From Ailurus styani (Eukaryota; Chordata; Mammalia; Carnivora; Ailuridae), in assembly GCA_002007465.1 (NCBI GenBank), contig LNAC01000032.1, positions 6,478,889-6,542,888 on the forward strand: a stretch of 64,000 nucleotides of DNA. The letters run 5' to 3'. The translations under genes and the position numbers were made by a program. Each line of letters opens with the position of its first letter. The stretch's first letter is position 1. Of the stretch, positions 12,282 through 24,050 are shown one piece after another. The notes beneath the pieces are model-generated. The model was not told the origin of the DNA and made no database searches. It saw only the letters and a list, made by a program, of their open reading frames with translations.

Positions 12282-12981
12282 CCACTCTGGAAAACAGTAT
12301 GGAGGTTCCTCAAAAAGTTGAAAATAGAGCTATGTTATGACCCAGCAATTGCACTACTGGGTGTTTACCCTCAAGATACAAATGTAGTGATTGGAAGGTA
12401 CATGTGCACCCGAATGTTTATAGCAGCAATGTCCACAATAGCTGAACTATGTTAAGAACCTAGATGTCCATCAACTGATGAATGGATAAAGAAGATGTAG
12501 TGTGTGTGTGTGTGTGTGTATAAATATATATTTATACACACATATATATTTATACACACACACAATGGAATACTATGCAGCTATCAAGGAAAATGAAATC
12601 TTGCCGTTTGCAATGACATGGATGGAACTAGAGGGTATTATGCTAAGTGAAATAAGTCAATCAGAGAAAGACAATTATCATATGATCTCTCTGATAGGAG
12701 GAATTTGAGGGGTAGGGCGGGGTCATGGGGGTAGGGAAGGAAAAGTGAAACAAGGTGGGATCGGGAAGGAGACAAACCATAAGAGACTCTAAATCTCACG
12801 AAACAAACTGAGGGTTACTGGGGGTGGGAGGGTAGGGATAGGGTGGATGGGTTATGGACATTGGGGAGGGTTTGTGCTATGGTGAGTGCTGTGAAATGTG
12901 TAAGCCTGATGATTCACAGACCTGCACCCCTGGGGCAAATAATATATTATATGTTAAAATAAAATAAAATAAATAAAATAA
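12282..12981 (+). mobile_element. 5'-truncated carnivore L1 (ORF2 C-terminus and 3' UTR)
   Basis: The ORF2 tail reads [20 protein letters not shown], then MEYYAAIKENEILPFAMTWM and SEISQSEKDNYHM in shifted frames. The 3' UTR has CATAAGAGACTCTAAATCTC and GATTCACAGACCTGCACCCC, then an (AAAATA)n tail. A TG/TA microsatellite lies inside. A possible imperfect 9-bp target duplication is ACCTGTATT (12273-12281) and ACCTGCATT (12982-12990). Confidence 0.92.
12501..12564. repeat. (TG)n-(TA)n-(CA)n microsatellite inside L1
   Basis: TG dinucleotides pass into TATAAATATATATTTATA and then CA dinucleotides, giving partial dyad symmetry. It replaces the short TATATATAC stretch seen at this site in other L1 copies. 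Confidence 0.95.
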
Positions 12982-12990
12982 ACCTGCATT

Positions 12991-15139
12991 TTATATAAAG
13001 CACTAGATGAATAAGACTAAAATACCAACCACCCGCTCAAGACAACATGTTTCATTCAAGACAAACCTTAAAAACTTTAACGGTAGTACTGTGAACCAAA
13101 AAGCTAAAATGTGACCACATGTACTATAGACATGTAAGTATTTGAGTATAGGCATCATATTAAAACAGTGGCTGACCTATATTTTATTTTTGTTGATGTT
13201 TATCACCACAATTCAATCCAAGAGAGATTTATTGAGCACCCACTATGGACCAGCCAGTGTGACAGATGCCAGGGTAGAGAGATGAAAGAACTAATTAAAT
13301 GGTAGGTTCTGAATCTAGCATCAATTTTCTCCCCACAATTTTCACACTCTCCTCTTTCCATTCATCTCATCCCACCTAACCTGAATTTTGAACCAATGAA
13401 AATTAACCTAGTAAAAAGTATTTGGGGATATTCATATCATTTTAGATTTGATCGAGATATTTTCCAATTTCAGTGAAATAAGCAAAGTAACTCAACAATA
13501 AAATTCAAAATAGACTACTTTATAGTTTTACTTCCATTTTGCCTTTTACAAGAATAGTCACCCTTTTCAAGATTCCTCTTTTAATCGTCTCTTATACACA
13601 CCCCTACAACTTTAATCCACATTTAATCTTTTAGAAGTCATTCTGAGCTAATTAGCTAGCTTCTTGAATGATCACAATTTCAACATTTTCATTGGTCATG
13701 TATATTTAAAACCTAAAATCATAATAATGTATTGTCTCTCTGTAACATTATATGGAGTAAAGGCTATTAAAAATAGCTGTAGAGTGAGTTAGGCAAAATA
13801 TAAAACCCATGTTGGACATGAACTCATTTCTGCTGACTCACTGTGAGAAATAACATAGTCGGAAGGTAGAGGAATTTAACTTGAGCAACCTTGAGGCTCC
13901 ACTAAGGTAACAAAGGGTGCTTCGTCTGCCTCTACTGAATGAAGATCATGATTTTGGAAATGAAATCTGAACAGCAACTACATAGATGTTGCGCAAGAAT
14001 AGGTTTTGTTCATTCACAAGCCCTACTGTGCCAGGCTAGTGGAGAAAATTTAGATGAAGGAGAAAGAGAATAATGATCTCATTACAGATCTCCACATAGA
14101 AGGAGTGACACTTCCCTGAGAGTTTACACAGGCACAAAGGCAAGAGATTGTAGTCTCAATTAATCAGGATATTTGCTAAAATTCACATCCTTCTTTAGAA
14201 AAAAGTACTCCACATCAGAAATTTTTCCTCTCTCTCTCTCTTTCTCTCTCTGCCATTCTTGCCTCTCTGATAATATCCTCATGCACAAAATTGAAAAAAT
14301 ATTAATATTCTATTTTGGACTCATTTGTAATGTGGATAGAAATTTATATAGGGAATGGCCTCTTCATTTTAAAATAAATAATAACAGAGGAAGGAAATAT
14401 TGGAAATGGTCCAACGTAATCAAACTGCAGATATAAAATATATTGAGAGAGAAAAGGAGAGAAAAATATGATGATCTCAAAGTTTTAAACACAAACATCA
14501 TGAAAGTGACATAAAGCCTTAAAATAGCTCTGGAAAGGTTTAAGCCCAGATGTGCTAAAATTGTGGGAAATACAAAAAGAACTGAAATGTTTTCACCTAA
14601 TTCCAGAGAAGCAATAATCAAGGAATGTCTATTTCCCTGCTGGAGGTAGAGAATGGAATGTTAATGGATAATAAAGTAAAGGCAGAAAGATCCATTAAGC
14701 AATTTCATTTTCATCTTCACCAACGAGTACAATCTTTATCAATATGTTGCCTCTTAAGCTTGCCTGAGCTGTTAAGATACCAACTGGAAATGCTAACCAA
14801 CTTATGGCAAGCCAATGAGGCAGCACTAAGTAACACTTTTCCATAGGGAACAAATATCAGACATTTCATTTCACTCATAAATGTTTTAGAATATATGTTT
14901 AACAGAAAAGGATTCTTTAAAAAAAATCATCACTCTTCTTAAAACTAACAATTTTTTCATATTATCAAATACCTAGTCAATGTTCAAGTGTCTCTAATTG
15001 TTTCATTAATGTTTTAGAGTTGATTTGTCTGTCTCAAACAAGAACCAAACCAGGTCCATATGTTGCATTTAGTTAATATGTTCCATAAATCTCTTTAATT
15101 CACACATTCCCTCTCCCTCTTGTTTTCCTCACAATTTAT
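12991..15139. other. AT-rich intergenic DNA, no gene seen
   Basis: Nothing coding. A short stretch near 13226-13290 (TTATTGAGCACCCACTATGG) looks like an ancient mammalian interspersed repeat. CT-rich runs lie at 14226-14252. Confidence 0.45.
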
Positions 15140-15341
15140 TTTATTTTATTTTTAAAGATTTTATTTATTTATTTGTCAGAGAGAGAGAAAAAGAACAAGC
15201 AGGGGAGTGGCAGGCAGAGGTAGAGGAAGAAGCAAGCTCCCCGCTGAGCAGAGAGGCCGATGTGGGACTCGATCCCAGGACCCTGGGGTCATGACCTGAA
15301 CTGAAGGCAGCCACTTAACCAACTGAGCCACTCAGGTGTCC
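15140..15341 (-). mobile_element. Can-SINE, antisense
   Basis: TTTTATTTTTAAAGATTTTA, the GA-rich block, GATCCCAGGACCCTGG and AACTGAGCCACTCAGGTGTC. Confidence 0.93.
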
Positions 15342-15489
15342 AATAATTTTTTTATTATTATTTTAAAAAACAGGCACTTGTCTACATTCTAGGTTTTGCT
15401 GACTATAAACCCATGGTGTCAATATATTATTCCATCTCCTATTGATAGTTGGATATAGAGGTCTGATTAGATTCAGTTTGATATTTTGT

Positions 15490-16350
15490 CAAGAATGGGC
15501 AACAGACACATGAGAAAGTGCTCAACATTACTCAGCATCAGCGAAATACAAATCAAAACCACAGTGAGATACTACCTCACACCAGTCAGAATGGGTAAAA
15601 TTAACAAGTAAGGAAATGACAGGTGTTGGTGAGGATGCAGAGAAAGGATAACAATCCTACACTATTTGAGGGAATGCAAGCTGGTGCAGCCTCTCTAGAA
15701 AACAGTATGGAGGTTCCTCAAAAAGTTAAATATAGAGCTACCCTACGACCCAGCAATTTCACTTCTGGGTATTTTCCCCAAAGATACAAATGTAGTGATC
15801 CAAAGGGGTACATGCACCCCAATATTTATAGCAGCAATATCCACAATAGCCAAACTATGGAAAGAGCCTAGATGTCCGTCAACAGATGAATGGTAAAGAA
15901 GAAGTGGTATATATATACAATGGAATACTATGCAGCCATCAAAAAAACACAAAATCTTGCCATTTGTAACAATGTGGATGGAACTAGAGGGTATTATGCT
16001 AAGCAAAATAAGTCAATCAGAGAAAGACAATTATCATATGGTCTCCCTGATATGAGGAATTTGAGAAACAAGACAGAGGATCATAGGGGAAAGGAGGGAA
16101 AAATGAAACAAGATGAAACCAGAGAGGGAGACAAACCTTAAGAGACTCTTAATGTCAGGAAACAAACTGAGGGTTGCTGGAGGGCAGGGGGATGAGAAGG
16201 ATGGGGTGGCTGGGTGATAGACATTGGGGAGAGTATGTGCTATGGTGAGTACTGTGAATTGTGTAAGACTAATGAATCACAGACCTGTACCCCTGAAGCA
16301 AATAATACATTATGTGTTAATTAAAAAAAAAAAAGAAGAAGAAGAAGAAG
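15490..16350 (+). mobile_element. 5'-truncated carnivore L1 with (GAA)n in its tail
   Basis: Starts in ORF2 at GGCAACAGACACATGAGAAA. It contains WYIYTMEYYAAIKKTQNLAI and SIRERQLSYGL (in an alternative frame), the 3' UTR GAGACTCTTAATGTCAGG, and an A-tail passing into GAAGAAGAAG at 16333-16350. Frames are broken by small indels. Confidence 0.92.
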
Positions 16351-16698
16351 TCATATTGATGTGGTATACCTCTACTAGGAAGTATGTAATATTTGGTTTT
16401 CCCTCTTTGTAAGTTTAGGTGTTGCTGGTCTGATTCTTCCATTAAAATATTTTTAACAGCTATTATTGGCCTTTGACTAGATCTATTTCTATTAGAAATT
16501 AGAAAATGATAATTGTCTCATTATTTGATTTCTTTTTATTAGCTGGAATACTTCAATAAAGATCCCTTATTACCTATATGGCTACTCTGAGGTTCTTCAT
16601 ACAGTTAAGACATGTTTGATACATTTCCTTCCTTACCAGGATGCAGAAGAATGAGTCGGTTCTGTAACATTCTTCAAAGGTAAGCAATGAGGATTTTT

Positions 16699-17020
16699 CT
16701 TAAGTTTTTATTAAATTCCAGTTACTTAACATACAGTCCCATATAGTTTCAGGTGTACAATATAGTGATTTAATACTTCCATACAAGACCCGGTGCTCAT
16801 CAAAAGTGTACTCTTAATCTCCATCACCTATTTAACCCACCCCCACTATCCATTCTCCTGCTGGTAATCATTACTTTGTTTTCTATAATTAAGAGTCTGA
16901 TTCTTGGTTAGCCCCTCTCTTTTTCTCCCCCCATTGCTCATTTGTTTTGTTTCTTAAATTCCATATATGAGTGAAATCATATGATACTTGAGATTCTTTC
17001 TCTGACTTATTTTTGCTTTT
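16699..17020 (-). mobile_element. L1 3' UTR fragment, antisense
   Basis: TTTTATTAAATTCCAGTTAC, TTTCAGGTGTACAATATAGT and CGGTGCTCATCAAAAGTGT are the reverse of a carnivore L1 3' UTR. Ends near TCATATGATACTTGAGATTC. Confidence 0.75.
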
Positions 17021-17157
17021 CTCTTCTTTTTTAGGGCTTCCTTAGCTATTCCTGCTTGGTGTTCTTTCAAGCAAAAATTGAATAAATTAGTATATCTCCA
17101 CTTTTCATTTGAATAATAATCAATTTATAAATTAACTTAGGATGAGTTGTCATCTTT

Positions 17158-18020
17158 CACTTCTCCAAAGAAGACATACAAATGACTAAAAGACACATGA
17201 AAAAATGTTCATCATCATCAGCCATCAGGGAAATTCAAATCAAAACCACACTAAGATACCACCTTACACCAATTAGAATGGCAAAAATTGACAAGGTAAG
17301 AAACAACAAATGTTGGAGAAATTGTGGTGAAAGGGGAACCCTCTTACATTGTTGGTGGGAATGCAAGTTGGTGCAGCCACTTTGGAAAACAGTGTGGAGG
17401 TTACTCAAAAAATTAAAAATAGAGCTACCTCATGACCTAATAATTGCCCTACTGGGTATTTACCCCAAAGATACAGAGGTAGTGAAAAGAAGGGCCGTAC
17501 ACACCCCAATGTTCATGGCAGCAATAGTTATACTGTGGAAAGAGCAGAGATGCCCTTCAGCAGATGAATGCATAAAGAAGATGTGGTCCATATATACAAT
17601 GGAATATTACTCAGCCATCAGAAAGGATGAATACCCAATTTTTGCATCAACATGGATGGGACTGGAGGAGATTATGCTGAGTGAAATAAGGCAAGCAGAG
17701 AAGGTCAATTATGATATGGTTTTACTTATTTGTGGAACATAAGGAATAGCACGGAAGACATTAGGAGAAGGAAGGGAAAAATGAAGGGAGAGGGGATCAG
17801 AGGGGGAGACGAACCATGTGAGACTGTGGACTCTGAGAAACAAACTGAGGGTTTTAGAAAGGAGGGGGTGGGGGGATGGGTGAGCCCAGTGATGGGTATT
17901 GAGGGCACGGATTGCAAGGAGTACTTAGTGTTATATGCAAATAATGAATCATGGAACCCTACATCAAAAACTAATGACTTACTGTATGGGACTAACATAA
18001 TTAAAAAAAAAAAAAGGAAA
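17158..18020 (+). mobile_element. 5'-truncated L1 with open ORF2 C-terminal frame
   Basis: An open frame at 17182-17742 (186 codons) covers the ORF2 tail, including [20 protein letters not shown] and [10 protein letters not shown], and ends at the natural ORF2 stop. A G-rich 3' UTR and A-tail follow. Perfect 13-bp target duplication AGTTGTCATCTTT at 17145-17157 and 18021-18033. Without its RT and endonuclease domains it cannot move by itself. Confidence 0.93.
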
Positions 18021-18149
18021 AGTTGTCATCTTTAAGTTATTCAGTCTTTCTAGTTACTAATATGGCGTGTCTTTCCATTTGTTCCAATCCAATTTTGTAA
18101 ATTTTGGAGATGTCTCATAGTTTTCCTCAGTTAGGCTTGAGTATGTCTT

Positions 18150-18317
18150 TTTTTTTTTAAGATTTTATTTATTTATTTGACACAGAGAGATCACAGGTAG
18201 GCAGAGAGGCAGGCAGAGAGAGAGGAGGAAGCATGTGGGGCTCGATCCCAGGACCCTGAGATCATGACCTGAGCCGAAGGCAGAGGCTTTAACCCACTGA
18301 GCCACCCAGGCGCCCCT
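18150..18317 (-). mobile_element. Can-SINE, antisense, internally deleted
   Basis: T-tract, AAGATTTTATTTATTTATTT, GA-rich block, then ACCCACTGAGCCACCCAGGC. A piece before GGGGCTCGATCCCAGG is missing compared with other copies. Flanks GGCTTGAGTATGTCTT (18134-18149) and GGCTTGAATATGTCTT (18318-18333). Confidence 0.95.
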
Positions 18318-18388
18318 GGCTTGAATATGTCTTAAGTTCATGCCTAGCAACTCTATTTCATTCATCTCATTTTCTTTTTATTTCCCTT

Positions 18389-18577
18389 TAAAATTTTATT
18401 TATTTATTTGACAGAGAGAGAGAGACAGCGAGAGCAGGAACACAAGCAGGGGGAGTGGGAGATGGAGAAGCAGGTTTCCTGGCAAGCAGGGAGCCGATAT
18501 GGAACTTTGATCCCAGGACCCTGGGATCATGACCTCAGCTGAAGGCAGAGGCTCAACGACTGAGCAACCCAGGGTCT
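18389..18577 (-). mobile_element. Can-SINE, antisense, older
   Basis: AAATTTTATTTATTTATTTG, GA-rich body, TGATCCCAGGACCCTGGGAT, then a diverged head GACTGAGCAACCCAGGG. Lies 71 bp after the previous SINE, same strand. Confidence 0.9.
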
Positions 18578-18844
18578 ACTGTAAATATCAATATTATTGA
18601 CTTTGTCTATTGATTCTTTAACATACTATTTTCCTAAATATCAGATGTATTTGAGTCAGTTTAGCATTCCTTTATAATAGCTGGAAGTGGTCCAAAGAAA
18701 TACTGCTTTATTATGTTTGAGAGTTCCTATTTTTATCTTAGGTTGATGTGGCTAAGGGAAACAGATTCCCATGAATCAGAAGAATAAAACAAGTACCACT
18801 GAGAAAAAATGGAAGCCCCATCAGAAGAGGAAATAGTAAAAGTA

Positions 18845-19012
18845 CACTTAGGGGAGGCAATTTTCTAAAGTGATGGAAATGCTTCATATCTTGATAAATT
18901 TGTGTATATGCAAGTAACACGAATTTGTCAAGATTCATGGGATTGCACACCTAAGATTTCTGCATGTCACTACACAGAAATTTTATTTCAATAAACTGTA
19001 AATAAAAAGAGT
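18845..19012 (+). mobile_element. Ancient L1M 3' end
   Basis: AAAGTGATGGAAATGCTTCA, ATCTTGATAAATTTGTG, GATTGCACACCTAAGATTTC and TTTCAATAAACTGTAAATAA follow old L1 3' UTR text. Confidence 0.65.
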
Positions 19013-19199
19013 ACCTAGGGTTTTTTTTATTTCTTACTTTTTTAGCCTAAATAAATATCCACTGAAAAACATCAAACCAACAGCTATAGATGGTTAAAAT
19101 TTTCCACCTCCTCCCCAAGCCTACTCTGCAGAGGATATCACTGTTGATAATTTGATGTCGACAGCCCCAGACTGCCTATAACATAAAGATTATCTCTGC

Positions 19200-19320
19200 C
19201 TTCCTTCTTTCCTCCCTCCTTCTCTCCCTCCATTTACTCCCTCTCTTCTCTTTCTATCTCCTCTCCCTCGCTCCTCCTCTTCTTCATCCCTCTTCTTTTT
19301 CCTCTTCCTCCCTCCCTCTC
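19200..19320 (+). repeat. Polypyrimidine tract (CT-rich)
   Basis: About 120 nt almost entirely C and T (CCTTCTTTCCTCCCTCCTTC and similar). It is a simple-sequence tract that could adopt triplex or other non-B structure. Confidence 0.9.
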
Positions 19321-19474
19321 GTTGTTAAAGCCAAGAACCCACACAATCCAAATTCAAGGAAGAGATTCCTAAAGGAACAATTTTCAGCAACCAAAACCTA
19401 ATATCAAGTTCTTTTAATTCTCAAATATAGTAAACAGGACATACGCTTCATAGTATATTTCCTAAAATTCCCCC

Positions 19475-19489
19475 CTTTATTTAAAAGAT

Positions 19490-19524
<35 letters not shown>

Positions 19525-19682
19525 TTTGGGGGGTGGGGCAGGAACAAAGGGAGATAATCTGCAAACAGACTTCCCACTGAGTGTGGAGCCAGACACTGGG
19601 CTCAGTCTCAGGATCATGCAATCATGACCTGAGTCAAAACCAAGAGTCTGCCAACAAATCAACTGAGCCACCCAAGAGCCCC
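19475..19682 (-). mobile_element. Can-SINE, antisense, with expanded (TTTA)n
   Basis: The tail has grown into a TTTA tetranucleotide run at 19492-19527. The body ends CAACTGAGCCACCCAAGAGC. Flanked by AAAATTCCCC at 19464 and 19683. Confidence 0.93.
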
Positions 19683-19699
19683 AAAATTCCCCTTCTTCC

Positions 19700-20204
19700 A
19701 TCAATTTCTAGTACAAAAGAAGGAGCTTCATCCAACTTCTAGGAACAATCCTCTGAAATATCTCTTCCGTCAGTCCCAGATTATACTCTTTTTCTATTTT
19801 ACCTCATGCCTTCTCCCACTTCTATATCACTAATACAAGAAGTACTCACAGCTTAGATGACTGTTGGATCATTAGAGAGAAGAAAAAAATGCGAGAAAGC
19901 AGAAGCTACCAAAGGGTGGGAAGGAACAATATTTGTCATAATAAAATTATATGCATATATGTACACAGATAAAACTATAATCCTATTTTATAAACATCCT
20001 GCAATATGATTTTCAATTTACTCAACTATAAATTCAAAGAATTTAACTGTACCATAGATAGAGAGTCTTGAATTTTTTCAAGTCACTAGACAAGTCACAA
20101 GACTCAGAAGTGAATTCGATAAAATAGCTATGTATAGTTACTGTTATTGAGAATAGTAACTAGATTGCTGATTAATGAGTAGTGGGTTCTGGAGAGTGGT
20201 CTCT
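19700..20204. other. AT-rich intergenic DNA, no gene seen
   Basis: No coding or named repeat signal. Confidence 0.45.
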
Positions 20205-20905
20205 AGTGACTTGCTGTAGAATTCTATCCTTGCCTCTGCCCTGTTCAACATTTTTATTGATAATTTAGATAGTGACATAGAAATCATGCTTCTGAACATT
20301 GTTTGACACAAGTGTAAGAGGAATTGCTAATGTAATGAGTGACATAATCAGGATTCAAACTATCCTTCCTAAGTTTAATTAAACTAAAAACCAACAAGAA
20401 AAAAATGTAAAAGTAAATTTAAAGTTTGAAATATAGAACAAAATCTCAATATCTTAAGTGTAAGATGAAAAAGACTAACAGCAATTTCAATAAAACAACC
20501 AAAAAAAGTACATGCCCCAAATTACAACATTAAGTAATAATAACTTATGAAATCTAAAATAGCTAATGGACTTCTTCATTTGCATTAATAGGAAGTTAAC
20601 ATCCCGAGCAAAGGGGGTGATAGTACTCAATACCCATGTAACATGACAATGGTCAGCAACATTGATTTATTTAATTTTGGCCACCATACCTTAAGAAGGA
20701 CAATGACAACAGTGTACTGAAAGGACAACAAAAACAATGAGGTATACAAAGTCTACATGGGGTGTGAGTTCATGTGACTTAAATAACTAAAAGTGATTTA
20801 CCTATAGAGGCCATAATTAAACATCTGAAGGGCTGGCATGTGAAAAAGAGGACAAATACAATACGTATCACCCAAAAGGAAAGAGTAGGATCAATGCTGA
20901 AATTA
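20205..20905 (+). repeat. CR1/L3-like LINE relic, about 0.7 kb
   Basis: CTGTTCAACATTTTTATTGA, AGAGGAATTGCTAATGTAAT, ATCAGGATTCAAA, TTTGGCCACCATACCTTAAG and CATCTGAAGGGCTGGCATGT occur in the order of a CR1-clade reverse-transcriptase end. Many stops. Clade assignment from memory. Confidence 0.5.
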
Positions 20906-21204
20906 ATGAAAAGCTGTGCTTATTAGAAATAGCCATACACAAATTTTAACTGTACAAGCCTAGAGAGAGAGAGAGAATAAAGAAAAATGTATCTTAATTT
21001 TAGGGATAGCACGTCTTTTATTTAATGTGTCTTTTTTGCTTTGTTATCTGAAAAACAAAAGAAACATTTTATATCTTAATGTGTTATTGCCAAGATGTCT
21101 ATTTTTGCAAATTCCTGTTGTGTAGAAACTCCCTGCCCAAGACAAAGTCTAACAAGTCTAATGTGAGTAAGGTTAGTGACAGAAGAATTGTATCATTTAA
21201 ACGA

Positions 21205-21425
21205 GTGGTTTGGGGCCAGAAGTAGTGGTACCATACCACATTTGGAAGAATGTGAAGATGTTTTGGTTGTCATAATAATTGAGGGTGGTATTGCTATTTC
21301 GTGGGTGGTAACGAGGATAGCAAACATTCTGGAAAGCATGGGAGGCTACCTTAACAAACCAACAACAAAAAAAATTACTCTGCCCAAACTCCCAATAGTT
21401 GCCATGTTGAGAAACACATGTTTAG
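21205..21425 (+). mobile_element. hAT MER5-like DNA transposon fossil
   Basis: GATGTTTTGGTTGTCATAAT, GGGTGGTATTGCTATTTCGT, TGCCCAAACTCCCAATAGTT and GTTGAGAAACACATG follow the MER5A consensus as I recall it. Confidence 0.65.
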
Positions 21426-21429
21426 ACCA

Positions 21430-22484
21430 TGACTGTGTTCATGACACACTGTGAACACTAGAATTTTTGGCTGCATATTTAAAAGAATGCAATTGTATCC
21501 ACATATTATTACAGTATTCTCTTGGATAACCTCTAGCACAATCTTAGCTGTTTGAGCTGACATGTTTACTGCCTTAATTTCTATCCCATAAACTTCCCAG
21601 GCCAAATGCTACTTTGTTCCAGTAAACATGAACTTTGCTAACTCAGTGATATATGCTCCCTCTTATATGTTCCTTGCGCCCCACTCCTCACATCTTATAA
21701 TGCTCACAACTGCAAGTTCAGTCTGTCAGACATTGCTACAATAGTTTCTATTCTCCCCAGTAGTCAAGACCCAGTGAGTAAACTCCAGGAACACATTTTG
21801 GGGGGATTTATAGCATGCATGCCACAGGAAACCAGTTGAGAATCAAAGACATACAGACAATCAAATTTTAATTTTACAGATATACAAGTGAATTCCCCAA
21901 GCTTTTTCTTTTCATATGCTATGCTTTCCTTTCATATTTTTCACCAAAATGAATATAAAAGCTCATAAGAATGATAATTTGTCAAGAGTATTCAAATTAA
22001 CACTTTGTTATTTACATCCTTTTCCAAAAGAGGTATGTGCTGCTGTCAATAGTGATATCCATCATTGGTTAGTTAGGCCTTCTATTTCCTCCTTATCCTG
22101 GTCCACCCAGAGCCAGAACAGTTTCTTTGCCCTAGAGTGCTAATCAAACTCTTTTTCAATAACAGATGTTTCAACAGCTGTTAACATTTGAGAAATCCTT
22201 TTGTTCTTATCCCAGAAAATTCTGTGTATTCTCACTAAATGCAAAGGGAAGAAATGAAAGAAAACACAAGAGAGAGAATGTGGACAAAACTATTTTTCAG
22301 AGAACTTTCTAGCTTAACCTATGAACCATGAAATTAGTGATGTGTTAAACAAGCTGGAAATTTGACAATTTAAAAATCCTCACAAAATAGGGTGGGCTGC
22401 TTCTATGCTCATGAGAATAAATAAATAAATAAATAAAGGACACAAAACTGCCATTTATGTAAACACACAAATAGAACCCCTAAG
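21430..22484. other. AT-rich intergenic DNA, no gene seen
   Basis: No convincing gene. (AAAT)n tract at 22421-22436. Confidence 0.45.
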
Positions 22485-23210
22485 ACAGGGGTTGGTAAAC
22501 AGGCCCACAGGCAAAATCCAGGCTGCCACCCATTTTTTTTTCTTTCTCCATAGTATTCTTTTGTTTTTTATTAATATATAATGTATTTTTTGCCCCAGGG
22601 GTGCAGGTCTGTGAATCATCAGGCTTACACACATCACAGCACTCACCATAGCACAAACCCTTCCCAATGTCCATAACCCAGCCACCCTATCCCTACCCCC
22701 CGCCCTCCAGTAACCCTCAGTTTGTTTCGTGAGATTAAGAGTCTCTTATGGTTTGTCTCCTTTCCGATCCCATCTTGTTTCATTTTTTCCCTCCTATCCC
22801 CCACGATTCCCCTGCCCTTCAAATTCCTCCTATCAGAGAGATCATATGATAATTGTCTTTCTCTGATTGACTTATTTCGCTTAGCATAATACCCTCTAGT
22901 TCCATTCATGTCATTGCAAATCTGCCACCCATTTTTGGATGGCCCAGGAACTAAGAATATTTTCTACATTTTTAAATGTTGAAAGATTGAATAAAAGCAA
23001 AAGAGAAATAATATTTTATGATATGTAAATGTTAATTGAAATTTAAGTTTCATTGTCGATAATTATTTATTAGAACATCACCACACCACTCATTTATGAA
23101 CTGCATATTCCTGCTTTCACATTGCAATGGCAGAGTAATTGCAACAGAGACCATATGGCCCACAAAGCCTAAAATATTTACTGTATGGCCACGGCCTTTT
23201 AGAGAAAAAG
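22485..23210 (+). mobile_element. Old DNA-transposon-like repeat interrupted by an L1
   Basis: GGGGTTGGTAAACAGGCCC at 22490 and, after the L1, AGAACATCACCACACCACTC, GCAACAGAGACCATATGGCC and AAAGCCTAAAATATTTACTG together form a known mammalian repeat ('gttggcaaac...tggcccgcaaagcctaaaata' type). I cannot name the family securely. Confidence 0.55.
22538..22922 (-). mobile_element. 5'-truncated L1 3' end, antisense, perfect target duplication
   Basis: The reverse complement reads the ORF2 end and 3' UTR (GTGAATCATCAGGCTTACAC and ATTATGCTAAGCGAAATAAG on the other strand). Flanked by TGCCACCCATTTTT at 22524-22537 and 22923-22936. A young insertion into the older repeat. Confidence 0.93.
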
Positions 23211-23419
23211 TAAAGGATGAAGAGTCTCAGAAAAAGTTTAATCATGCAAATGGTTGCTCAGTAAATACTTTCTGAGAATAGTGGTGGTGGTGGAACAGAA
23301 ACACTGGAGCTGCACTCCACTTCTCATTCAATGACCAATAACTCAACCTTTAAAGTTTAGATAGCTCAACCATGAAATGGAAGCGAGAATATTTAACTAG
23401 TCTTTTTAATTTAAACTAT

Positions 23420-23469
23420 ACCAAAATCAAGAGTTGGATGCTTAACTGACTGAGCCACCCAGATGCCCC
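23420..23469 (-). mobile_element. Can-SINE head fragment, antisense
   Basis: Only AAATCAAGAGTTGGATGCTT and ACTGACTGAGCCACCCAGAT remain, the reverse tRNA-like head. Confidence 0.75.
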
Positions 23470-23845
23470 TGTTAGAACCATTTTTATGTGTCTTTTGTGC
23501 ACATATGTATGGATTTTTGTGTGGTATATACACAAGTTTCTATGATATATTTACTTATACCCCAAACTGGTCCAAAAAGTATTAAAAACAGCTTTAACAA
23601 TTACTATAGTCAGGTTGGAAGTATTATTAGTAGCTAGTGTTTAAACCACACTTAAGGAAGAATTGTCTGTTAGGAATGAAAGGTAGTAAGACTCTAGAAG
23701 CACAAATTGGAGAGAAACAATGAGACCAAAAAAACCACTACATTTTTTTTTAAATGAAGAAATGTATGAGTAAGAAGAAGTATAAGAGAAGAGGAAAGAA
23801 TTTATGGATGTAAAGAGATAAGACAATATGGCAGAAGGCTGCAGT

Positions 23846-24013
23846 CTACCACCCAGCAATCGCACTACTGGGTATTTACCCTAAAGATACAAATGTAGGG
23901 ATCCAAAGGGGCACGTGTACCTGAATGTTTATAGCAGCAATGTCCACAACAGCCAAACTATGGAAAGAAACCAGATGTCCATCAACAGATGAATGGATAA
24001 AGAAGATGTGGTG

Positions 24014-24050
<37 letters not shown>

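Noticed and set aside
19200..19320. Polypyrimidine tract as a splice or coding signal
   Set aside because: It lies in intergenic DNA with no exon nearby. It is simple sequence.
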